Positions 51,333 through 59,205 of a stretch of DNA of 64,000 nucleotides are shown here, in pieces (within the stretch, counting starts at the first letter, position 1; every line of letters starts with the position of its first letter). A program made the translations under genes and the position numbers. The notes beneath the pieces were generated by a model, which had not been told where the DNA came from, ran no database searches, and was given only the letters and a program-made list of their open reading frames with translations. The stretch covers positions 1 through 64,000 of the forward strand of contig LFSA01000021.1 in assembly GCA_001512635.1 (NCBI GenBank), given 5' to 3'. Source of the stretch: Pelotomaculum sp. DTU098. Lineage in GTDB: Bacteria > Bacillota > Desulfotomaculia > Desulfotomaculales > Pelotomaculaceae.

Positions 51333-52475
51333 TTATTTCATGTTTTTGGGCTTCTCACTAATAGTAACTGTGACCGTTATAAGTTGACGTTTGCGCACCA
51401 CCAGCAAATCTGCTTTTGATCCGGTGGGATAGGCTTTGATGGCTGCCACCAGGTCATCAGCAGTGTTAATTTTATTTCCGTTAAATTCAATAATAACATC
51501 CCATTGCTGCAGACCTGCCTTTGCTGCGGGACTATTCGGAATCACACCGGCCACCAGGGCGCCCGATACACTTTCCAGGCCAAGATAGCGGGCAGCTTCT
51601 TGATCTACAGTGCGGACCTGCACCCCGATCCAGGGACGAACGTTGCTGGCGCTGTTTTTCAGGTCCTCCATCACACTCTGGACCGTACTCGTAGGAATAG
51701 CAAAACCTATTCCCTGGGCCTGGGCGTTGATGGCTGTATTAATTCCCACCACTTCGCCGTTTAGATTGAGCAAGGGGCCGCCACTGTTGCCCGGGTTAAT
51801 TGAGGCATCTGTCTGAAGCAGGTTTTCGTACTGCCGGTCACCTACAGTGATAGGCCTTCCCTTTGCGCTGACTACACCAGTGGTTACCGTATGGTCCAGC
51901 CCGTAGGGATTACCAATGGCAATCACCCAGTTGCCCACCCTGATCTGATCGGAATTCCCCAGTTTAAGGTAGGGCAGCTCATTACCTGCATCGATTTTTA
52001 ACAGGGCCAGGTCCAGGGCGTAATCTGCTCCGATGATCTGTGCCTGGAATTCCTGGTCATAACCGATCACCGTCACACTTATCTCATCAGCGCCGTCAAT
52101 AACATGCTCATTGGTTAAAATATAGCCGTCCGGTGAAATGATAAATCCCGAGCCGAGACCCTCTTCCTGTTTTGGTACAGGTTGGCCGAAAAACTGGCGG
52201 AAAAACGGATCCCTGAAAAATGGGTCAACGTAGCTACTGGAACTAACCCTGGTAGAGATTTTAACAACTGCAGGACTGGAGTTGCTTACCACATCAGCAA
52301 TGGTATCCGGTCCTACCCCCGGGAGCTGTTCAGCCGTGGCCTGTCCCTGCAAGTCAGGGTTTTTTTGATCGGGGAAAAAATCCCTAAAAAACTGGCAGCC
52401 TCCGGCAAACATAATCCCCGCCACGAAGGCCGCCAGAGCGATAAATAAGATTGAGCGTTTCCAGTTTGCGAACAT
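51333..52475 (-). CDS. htrA: HtrA/DegP-type trypsin-like serine protease with PDZ domain
   Basis: A 380-aa extracytoplasmic quality-control protease. The triad is visible: His in TNEHVID, Asp in ALDLALLK and Ser in INPGNSGGPLLNLNG. One PDZ domain follows (RPWIGVQVRTVDQEAARYLG to the end). The N-terminus MFANWKRSILFIALAAFVAG IMFAGGC looks like a lipoprotein signal, with AGGC at residues 24-27, rather than the uncleaved anchor usual for Firmicute HtrA. A Phe/Pro-rich segment (DPFFRDPFFRQFFGQPVP) precedes the protease domain, as in other HtrA. Downstream and on the same strand is the YkgJ-like gene. Confidence 0.94.
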   Translation of the reverse strand: MFANWKRSILFIALAAFVAGIMFAGGCQFFRDFFPDQKNPDLQGQATAEQLPGVGPDTIADVVSNSSPAVVKISTRVSSSSYVDPFFRDPFFRQFFGQPVPKQEEGLGSGFIISPDGYILTNEHVIDGADEISVTVIGYDQEFQAQIIGADYALDLALLKIDAGNELPYLKLGNSDQIRVGNWVIAIGNPYGLDHTVTTGVVSAKGRPITVGDRQYENLLQTDASINPGNSGGPLLNLNGEVVGINTAINAQAQGIGFAIPTSTVQSVMEDLKNSASNVRPWIGVQVRTVDQEAARYLGLESVSGALVAGVIPNSPAAKAGLQQWDVIIEFNGNKINTADDLVAAIKAYPTGSKADLLVVRKRQLITVTVTISEKPKNMK

Positions 52476-52719
52476 ATGCTTACCCCACCTACCCCGGTGA
52501 AAATTCTAAAAAAATGGGTCTTAAGTTCCTATTTTAAAATAAAGTTAATCTGAGATGCTGATCTTATCAAGAATCCTCTTGTTTTCCCGTTAAACCCCCC
52601 ACCCTAAAAACAGCCCGTGTTCTCTTGCAATGCTGTTTACTCTAACAGCTTTTCCCCTCAGCCCCAGTTTATTTAAAATTTCTATACTTTCAATTTCCCA
52701 GGAGTCCTTCTTTTCCTCA

Positions 52720-54942
52720 TCAACCCGGCTTTTTTCCATTCTCTATATTATCCTCTGCATTATCCTCTGCCCTTTCTGCCTTTTCCTGTTCTTTCTCTCT
52801 CACTTTTCCCTGTGCTTTTTCTTCTACCTTTTTATCCTTCTCTTGCTCATTCTGTATCCCTGCGGGGTCCCTCCTTAATTCTTCTCCGCCGTCCCCATTT
52901 AACTCATTGTGTTCCTGTTGGGATTCCTGCGGCCCATTCCCGCCGGGCGTTGAGGCAGCGTTAGCCGGCTCCGCGGGTTCCTCCTGACCTTCGTTTTCAC
53001 CTTCATTTTCATCTTCATTTTCCTGCTCCGGCGGCACCGGGGCCACCCACCTCATCCGTTCGTCCGCTCCCAGGATGCTGGCCATAACTAAACGGAAGAT
53101 CTCGGCAGGCTGGTTACCGCCATAGGAAGTCAGGTAATGCCGGCGGTCCATGTCACTTTCATCATAGCCCATCCATATTGCAGCGGTATAACGGGGGGTT
53201 ATCCCCACAAACCAGGCGTCCTTATTTCCCTGCAGGCCTTTAAAGAGCGGAGTATCCGGAAGCTCGGTGGTGCCTGTTTTCCCAGCCACATCTACACCCC
53301 TGATACCTGCCCTGTACCCGGTACCCGATTCCACAGCAGAACGCAAAACGCTGATAATAGCCTCTGCTGTAGAAGCCTCCATGACTGCAACACCTTCCGG
53401 ATGCCTGTAGAGGATTTCCCCCGCTGCAGTTTCGATTGACCTTATGGTATAGGGCTTTGTATAAATGCCTCTGTTGGCAAAAGCCGCGTAAGCCCCGGCC
53501 ATTTGTAAAGGAGAAACCCCTCTGGTCAGCCCTCCCAGGGCCAGAGGCAGACAGCGGTCTTCTTCCACCAGCTCAAAGCCCAGCTTCTTTGCGAATTCAT
53601 ACCCGCGGTCTATACCGATCTCGTTGAGCAACCTCACTGCAGCCACATTACGGGACCATTTTACAGCCGTGCGGATACTGATCGGGCCGTAAAACCCGCC
53701 CCCGGAGTTCCGCGGTTCGTAGTTACCGGCCTTAAAAGGGGTGTCAAGAATAATGGACTCCGGGGTGTAACCCAGCTCAAAGGCCGGCGCGTAAACAGAT
53801 ATGGGTTTAAAAGCCGATCCGGGCTGCCTAAACATCTGTGTTGCCCTGTTAAAACCACGCCTTGTCCCGTACTCCCTTCCCCCCACCAGCGCTTTAATCG
53901 CCCCTGTTTCGTTTTCAACCAGGGCCAGCGCTGCTTCAACTTTATCGGTGGGAAACAGGCCGGGGCGCCGGAAGACATCCTCAGCCTTACTCTGGATTTC
54001 CTGTTCCAGGGTGGTATAAATCACCAGCCCGCCCCTGAAAACCTTTTCCTCCCCAACAGCCGCAATGGCTTCTTCAATAACCTGGTCAATAAAGTAGGAG
54101 TATCTGTTGTTTTGGCTCTCCCTCAGGCCGTTCTTCAGGTACAGCTGTTCCTTCAGGGCATCCTCCAATTCATCCCTGGAGATGAAGCCCTGCTGGTACA
54201 TTTTTTCCAGCACCACGTTTCTGCGTCCTATAGCTTTTTCCGGATTGATATAGGGGTCGTAAATACTTGGCGCCTGAATCAAACCCGCCAGCAGGGCCCC
54301 TTCGGCAAGGGTGAGCTCCGCCGAATCCTTATCGAAATAAACCCTGGACGCGCTTTGAATTCCATAGGCACCTTCGCCAAAATATACCCTGTTCAAGTAT
54401 AGCTCCAGGATACTTTCCTTAGAATAGCGCCTCTCGAATTCCAAGGCCAGGAACGCTTCCTTGATTTTTCGCTGTAAACTCTGTTCCGGTGTTAAAAAAT
54501 ACAGCTTCATTACCTGCTGGGTGATGGTGCTGGCTCCCTCCGTAATCCTACCCCCCGACTGGTAATAGTTGAGAGCCGCCCTCAGAATTGCCCTGAGGTC
54601 CACCCCGCGGTGGCTGTAGTAACGCTGATCCTCCATAGCCACAAAGGCTTTTTGAACATGCTCAGGGATTCTTTCCAGGGCAACGGGTATCCGGTTGATT
54701 TCGGCGTGCAGTTCCGTAATTAAATCCCCATTTTGCCCGTAGACGAGGGTATTCCTGTCAAATGCCGCCACCAGGGCATCAGAAGTGGAAAAGCCTGCTA
54801 AAACCCCGGTGGCATATTGATGAGCCCAGCTTAAAACCACTAGAACCATAACCAGCAGGGGCGTCAGAACAATGATCCCGATCTTTGCGCCCCTGCTCTT
54901 TAAAATTTTAACGGTTTTGTTCTTGAGATCTAAGGGTTCCAT
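52720..54942 (-). CDS. Class A penicillin-binding protein (bifunctional, PBP1A type)
   Basis: A 740-aa peptidoglycan synthase with an N-terminal anchor (IGIIVLTPLLVMVLVVLSWA), a GT51 glycosyltransferase domain (AMEDQRYYSHRGVDLRAILR, EGASTITQQVMKLYF) and a transpeptidase domain (FRQPGSAFKPISVY with active-site SAFK, SRNVAAVR, and GKTGTTELPD). The last ~95 residues are a low-complexity, very acidic Glu/Asn/Gln/Lys tail with no fold. That tail is longer than usual and reminiscent of disordered C-termini seen in other Firmicute PBP1s. It is transcribed alone. Confidence 0.95.
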   Translation of the reverse strand: MEPLDLKNKTVKILKSRGAKIGIIVLTPLLVMVLVVLSWAHQYATGVLAGFSTSDALVAAFDRNTLVYGQNGDLITELHAEINRIPVALERIPEHVQKAFVAMEDQRYYSHRGVDLRAILRAALNYYQSGGRITEGASTITQQVMKLYFLTPEQSLQRKIKEAFLALEFERRYSKESILELYLNRVYFGEGAYGIQSASRVYFDKDSAELTLAEGALLAGLIQAPSIYDPYINPEKAIGRRNVVLEKMYQQGFISRDELEDALKEQLYLKNGLRESQNNRYSYFIDQVIEEAIAAVGEEKVFRGGLVIYTTLEQEIQSKAEDVFRRPGLFPTDKVEAALALVENETGAIKALVGGREYGTRRGFNRATQMFRQPGSAFKPISVYAPAFELGYTPESIILDTPFKAGNYEPRNSGGGFYGPISIRTAVKWSRNVAAVRLLNEIGIDRGYEFAKKLGFELVEEDRCLPLALGGLTRGVSPLQMAGAYAAFANRGIYTKPYTIRSIETAAGEILYRHPEGVAVMEASTAEAIISVLRSAVESGTGYRAGIRGVDVAGKTGTTELPDTPLFKGLQGNKDAWFVGITPRYTAAIWMGYDESDMDRRHYLTSYGGNQPAEIFRLVMASILGADERMRWVAPVPPEQENEDENEGENEGQEEPAEPANAASTPGGNGPQESQQEHNELNGDGGEELRRDPAGIQNEQEKDKKVEEKAQGKVREKEQEKAERAEDNAEDNIENGKKPG

Positions 54943-55233
54943 ACTAAATAATAGTACGACACAGGCATTTGTAAACCTGTATAATTAAAGAAAAAATTGT
55001 CGCCCTCTTTTGACAATAACCCGCTTTTCATAAAAATGCACGTAATTAAAATGGATGTCAAGACTAACAAAGACTGGATTATTACCTGCTCCAGCCTCCA
55101 ATTTACCGGTATAAGCTGTCTCTTAATATAGAGAATCTTTCCCCATTGGACTTTCTATGTCACAAAAGAAGCCCCTGCTCCGTTTTTATAGAGGACTAAA
55201 ACCCCTGACAATTACCGTAAAGGAGCGCTGGCC

Positions 55234-55956
55234 TTGCTTAATCTAAAAAAGCTTCTTTTTACCTTGATGTTTGTTTTACTCGCCCTGATTGCCGGGGTGA
55301 CCGCCGTCGATAGACACGTGAAAACCAAAGGCCTGGAATTTGTTGTCGATGCGCAGGATTGTCCTGTTAAAACGGCTGCCATCGTGCCGGGCGCCTATGT
55401 CTCACCGGAAGGAAGACTCTGCGATATGCTGGCCGACAGGGTTAAAACTGCGGTGGAGCTATATCAAAATAACCGGGTCAAAAAAATTATCATGTCCGGA
55501 GATCACGGCCGGAAGGATTATGACGAGGTTAATTACATGCGCCTTTACGCCGAAAAAATGGGCGTGTCCCCGGAGGACATCTTCATGGACCACGCCGGGT
55601 TTTCAACATATGACAGTATCTACAGGGCCAAAGCTATTTTCCAGGTGGATACAGCTGTTGTGGTTACCCAGGCCTACCACCTGCCCAGGGCGCTTTACGC
55701 GGCCTACTGCCTGGGGATAGATGCTTGCGGCGTGGCGGCGGACAAGCATGTATATGCCGGCGCCAGGCTGTACGAACTGCGTGAGGTCCCCGCCCGCTTG
55801 AAAATGTTCGCCCAAATTCACCTGCTTAACGCAAAGCCCCGCTTCCTGGGTAAAGTTATACCCGTGAGCGGTGACGGCCGGCTCACCTATGACTGGGGCG
55901 CAAAAAAATTAGAAGGGTTTCTTTATAAACATACCGTTTATGCTGTCTATGGATAA
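55234..55956 (+). CDS. DUF218/SanA-YdcF family membrane protein
   Basis: A 240-aa protein with an N-terminal signal-anchor (LLFTLMFVLLALIAGVTAV) and a DUF218 domain: AAIVPGAYVSPEGRLCDMLA, IIMSGDHGRKDYDEV, DIFMDHAGFSTYDSIYRA and VVVTQAYHLPRALYAA, the SanA/YdcF hallmarks. In E. coli SanA affects envelope barrier function; the chemistry is unknown. The TTG start is supported by AAGGAG 8 nt upstream. It is 90 bp upstream of the flavoprotein gene on the same strand, possibly in one transcript. It lies among envelope genes. Confidence 0.87.
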   Translation: MLNLKKLLFTLMFVLLALIAGVTAVDRHVKTKGLEFVVDAQDCPVKTAAIVPGAYVSPEGRLCDMLADRVKTAVELYQNNRVKKIIMSGDHGRKDYDEVNYMRLYAEKMGVSPEDIFMDHAGFSTYDSIYRAKAIFQVDTAVVVTQAYHLPRALYAAYCLGIDACGVAADKHVYAGARLYELREVPARLKMFAQIHLLNAKPRFLGKVIPVSGDGRLTYDWGAKKLEGFLYKHTVYAVYG

Positions 55957-56045
55957 TGGAATGTATCTTTTTAGAGGTTTTAGCATATCCACGGCGAAAT
56001 AGAAATAAAGTTTCTTGACTAAATACGGAAAAAGGAGGATTCACC

Positions 56046-56624
56046 TTGACGATTAAAGTAGTTGCTTTTAACGGAAGCCCCCGGCCAAAGGGCAATACCT
56101 ACCACTCGCTCAATATTGTTCTGGACACTCTGGCTGCTGAAGGCATTCAAGGTGAACTGGTACAGCTGGGAGGCAGCGGGGTCTCCGGCTGCAAGGCCTG
56201 TTACAAGTGCATGCAAACAAAAAACAAACGCTGCGCCCAGACCGGCGATAAAATGAACTATTTTATTGAAAAAGCGCTGGAAGCGGACGGAATTATTATC
56301 GGCTCTCCGGTATATTTCAGCAATGTATCCTCGGATGTAAAAGCTTTTATAGACCGTTGCGGTTTTGTAGCCAAGGCCAACGACAATATGCTCAAAGGCA
56401 AAGTGGGAGCCGCCGTCGTATCAGTCAGGCGGGCGGGTGGCACTTTTACTTACTCAGCAATAAACTTCTTTTTCGGCATATCCGAGATGATCATTCCCTG
56501 CTCCAGTTACTGGAATGTCGGCATGGGCCTGATGCCGGGGGACGTCTTAAATGATCAAGAGGGTGTAGATACATTCAAAACCCTGGGTCGCAACATGGCC
56601 CAACTCCTCAAGCAAACCCGGTGA
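56046..56624 (+). CDS. Iron-sulfur flavoprotein, NADPH-dependent FMN reductase family
   Basis: A 192-aa flavodoxin-fold protein. The FMN phosphate loop FNGSPRPKGNTY is at residues 9-19, and an unusual-spacing [4Fe-4S] motif CX2CX2CX7C is at Cys49, 52, 55 and 63 (GCKACYKCMQTKNKRC). This motif is diagnostic of Isf proteins, known from methanogens and anaerobes, that pass electrons to or from ferredoxin and can reduce O2 and H2O2. The rest (GSPVYFSNVSSDVKAFIDRC) fits the FMN-reductase family. The TTG start has GGAGG 7 nt upstream. Electron carrier or oxidant-defence roles are both possible. Confidence 0.88.
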   Translation: MTIKVVAFNGSPRPKGNTYHSLNIVLDTLAAEGIQGELVQLGGSGVSGCKACYKCMQTKNKRCAQTGDKMNYFIEKALEADGIIIGSPVYFSNVSSDVKAFIDRCGFVAKANDNMLKGKVGAAVVSVRRAGGTFTYSAINFFFGISEMIIPCSSYWNVGMGLMPGDVLNDQEGVDTFKTLGRNMAQLLKQTR

Positions 56625-56850
56625 TGGAGCCATTTTATAACACCACCGGTCCGCCGGTTGACTTTTTAGTCCCCTCTGCTCCAATAATGGAGGAGACTTT
56701 TAACTTATACCGGAAATGCCGGGAAGGTTGTCCAGTTTATTCAGAATAAAACTGTTTTACCCACAGACAGGAATAATATGCTACTATCCGGGGCTTCATA
56801 ATTCCAACAGTAAATTGTTTATGTTTAAAGGCAAAAACATGGGAGGGAAC

Positions 56851-57045
56851 ATGAAAAAGCCTTTAGCCCGGTCCCGCACCAATTTTATGATTGGCGGCGT
56901 ATGCGGGGGCATCGCCGAATATATTGGCTGGGATCCCACTGTGGTACGGCTTCTTTACGTCTTGATTTCAGTTATATCCGCAGCCTTCCCGGGCATCCTC
57001 TTTTACATCCTGGCCTGGCTTATTATCCCCAGGGAATCCGGTTAA
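56851..57045 (+). CDS. PspC-domain membrane protein
   Basis: A 64-aa PspC-domain protein: KPLARSRTNFMIGGVCGGIA, EYIGWDPTVVRLLYVLISVI, then FYILAWLIIPRE. One hydrophobic segment with the usual GGVCGGIAEY motif marks it as a PspC/phage-shock-type protein that senses membrane stress in Firmicutes; with no PspA or LiaRS genes nearby the role is open. I chose the ATG at 56851, with GGGAGGG just upstream; the frame runs 45 codons further without support. It lies alone after the flavoprotein. Confidence 0.86.
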   Translation: MKKPLARSRTNFMIGGVCGGIAEYIGWDPTVVRLLYVLISVISAAFPGILFYILAWLIIPRESG

Positions 57046-57083
57046 TGAGCCGGTACGGCAGTAATACTGTTCATTTTTATAAA

Positions 57084-57121
57084 ATGTCATAGAACAGCTT
57101 TATAGAATGTCATAGAACAGC
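57084..57121. repeat. Direct repeat pair downstream of pspC
   Basis: The 15-mer ATGTCATAGAACAGC occurs at 57084-57098 and again at 57107-57121 (23-bp period) in the gap between pspC and the end of hdrB. There are only two copies; no hairpin potential was seen. Confidence 0.6.
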
Positions 57122-57335
57122 CCCTTACAGCAAGGTGGAGGAATCTTGGCAAAGTAACCGTTAAACAGTTTTGAGACTGTCTTGAAATAGATCCTTTCAG
57201 TCATGCAGGCCTGTCCAGTCTAATTACATTGCCGGGGACCTGAAGCTGCCGATTTCCGGAAAATCTTGCCGGGCAACATGCGGCTGTTCAAGCCAGGGCC
57301 ACGCCGGAGGCCAGTTGCGAGATGCTTGCCTGCAG

Positions 57336-58208
57336 CTACAGGATGAAGCTGGCGAGAGCCCGGTAAGGAGAAACAAGACAGTGTTTAAGTCCTGCCGCAG
57401 GCCCCAGGCCGAAGGCAACGCAGATCAACTGGGTAAAAAACAGAACCGGAAGATTGAAACTGCTGCCGCAGGTCTGGTTAATCCAGAGCTGGTTCACCTC
57501 CAGGTTGAACTGGCACATCGGGCAGGGCGTAACCACCAGCGAGGCTCCGGCGCTTTCTGCAGCTTCGATAATGCTTTGCACATAACCCAAAACCTCCCCG
57601 GGGGCAGCCGCCGCCCTGGAGCCGCCGCAGCAGCGCACCTTTGCCGGAAAGGGAACGGCCACGGCACCCAGGGCTTCCATTAATTGATCCAGGAACTGCG
57701 GGTTTTCCGGGTCATCAAAACTCCCGGGGACGGCCCGGACCGTCTGACACCCCACGTAACCGGCCACATAGAGGCCGGTCAGGGGCTGCCTGACCCGCTC
57801 ACGGATCTTAGCCAGGCCCACGTCACGGGCAATTACCTCAAGGACCTGACGAACCCGCAGGTTCCCCTCATAGCTAAAACCGCCCTCTGCCAGGGCTTCG
57901 TTTGCCCTGCTCCGGAATAAAGCGTCCTCCTGAAAGCGCCTGTTTGCGTCGAACAGAGCCAGGTAACAGGCGCTGCATCCCACCAGCACGTCCAGCCCCC
58001 TGGTAGCAGCCAGAGCCAGGTTCCGGGCAGCCAGGACCCGGCTGGTATAGGAGCCGGCCGCCCCCGGAGCGACCGTAGCCCCGCAGCAGTTCCAATCAGG
58101 AATTAGCTCCAGGTAAAGCCCCAAGGCCCGGGCAGCTGCTACTAGGGACTTATAGTAGGCCACGGCCGTCCCCTCCAGGGAACAACCCGGGAAAAAACTA
58201 TACCGCAT
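57336..58208 (-). CDS. hdrB: Heterodisulfide reductase subunit B-like protein (HdrB)
   Basis: A 290-aa protein with two CCG domains. The first has Cys9, Cys41-42 (WNCCGATV) and Cys78/81 (CSAC); the second shows VGCQ, RCCGG and CPMC. These Cys sets bind the noncubane [4Fe-4S] clusters that handle disulfide/thiol electron transfer in HdrB. The ATG at 58208 has GGGGGG ~8 nt upstream. It lies downstream of hdrC, qmoB, qmoA and aprA on the same strand. In Gram-positive sulfate reducers HdrBC replaces QmoC and probably accepts or supplies electrons for APS reduction. Confidence 0.92.
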   Translation of the reverse strand: MRYSFFPGCSLEGTAVAYYKSLVAAARALGLYLELIPDWNCCGATVAPGAAGSYTSRVLAARNLALAATRGLDVLVGCSACYLALFDANRRFQEDALFRSRANEALAEGGFSYEGNLRVRQVLEVIARDVGLAKIRERVRQPLTGLYVAGYVGCQTVRAVPGSFDDPENPQFLDQLMEALGAVAVPFPAKVRCCGGSRAAAAPGEVLGYVQSIIEAAESAGASLVVTPCPMCQFNLEVNQLWINQTCGSSFNLPVLFFTQLICVAFGLGPAAGLKHCLVSPYRALASFIL

Positions 58209-58379
58209 CTTGAGTTCCCCCCGGTTTTTGAGAATAAAAACAGTATCGTACACATACCCGTTACATGGGAGCCATCAGAAGAACGCATACAAGAGAATAG
58301 TTGAAAGCCGCAGCTGGATGGAGAAACGCCACCGGAAGAAAAGAAACAGGCACAGGGCTTTCTTACTAAGTACGACTAT

Positions 58380-58940
58380 TTAGCCTATCCCCCCCTGAGC
58401 CAGTGCTTTATCGATAATCTTATTTAAACCCTTCAGACCTTCGATTTTTCGGGGGAACAGGTGGAGCCTCCCGCGCCTCAGCAAACCCAGGCCCGTTCCC
58501 TTCATTTTCAGGGACTTCAGAAACACCCCGGCCAGCCCTCCTTCCCTCAACCAGTAGCGCAACATAACACCGGCTTCGCCAACACGGCCGCGCTCCCTCA
58601 ATTCCTGCCAGAAGGCCTGCTGAAAAGAGGCCCGGTAATGCACTTTAAACCCCGACCTCAGATAACAGAACTGCAGTTCATGCATGACGCCGGGAATATC
58701 GATACCCCTGGGGCAACGGACCCCGCATGTGCAGCAGGAAGTGCAAACCCAGATGGTACTGGCGCTTAAAACCTCTTCTTTCCGGCCGGCCCTGATCAGG
58801 CTAAAGAGCCTGCGGGGCGTGTAGTCCATCTCCAGCCGTGAAGGGCAGGATACTGAGCACACACCACACTGCATGCACCTTCTGACCTGCGCCCCGCCCT
58901 CCAGGGCATAAACCTCCCTGGCAAAACCACTGTCATACAA
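58380..58940 (-). CDS. hdrC: Heterodisulfide reductase subunit C-like protein (HdrC)
   Basis: A 186-aa iron-sulfur protein with two [4Fe-4S] motifs, Cys22/25/28/32 in CMQCGVCSVSCP and CTSCCTCGVRCP, as in HdrC and the N-terminal part of QmoC. The C-terminal ~80 residues are extended and basic. The TTG at 58940 is the first standard start in frame; no good Shine-Dalgarno lies right before it. GGAGGGAGG lies ~55 nt further upstream, next to an in-frame GTA, so the true start may be non-standard. The family assignment is clear and it is followed by hdrB. Confidence 0.9.
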   Translation of the reverse strand: MYDSGFAREVYALEGGAQVRRCMQCGVCSVSCPSRLEMDYTPRRLFSLIRAGRKEEVLSASTIWVCTSCCTCGVRCPRGIDIPGVMHELQFCYLRSGFKVHYRASFQQAFWQELRERGRVGEAGVMLRYWLREGGLAGVFLKSLKMKGTGLGLLRRGRLHLFPRKIEGLKGLNKIIDKALAQGGIG

Positions 58941-59205
58941 CAGCGGCTGCGCCGCCCCATACCCTTCAAGCGTTTTTACCGCCTCCCTCCAGGCACTGAC
59001 AGCAATAAAAATAACTTAATAAACCAAACCTTATAAATTGTGTAATCACCTGATTAATTGTTGTACTGGGCACAGGTTTAGCCTGTTAAATACATGATTA
59101 CCACACTTTATTCTCCTTCTTCCTTTGCTGTAACAAGAAATGTTTCCCATAAAGCTTCCCTGTTTTTTAATGTAATAACTCCTAACCCAAGTTACCCGGT
59201 ACCCT

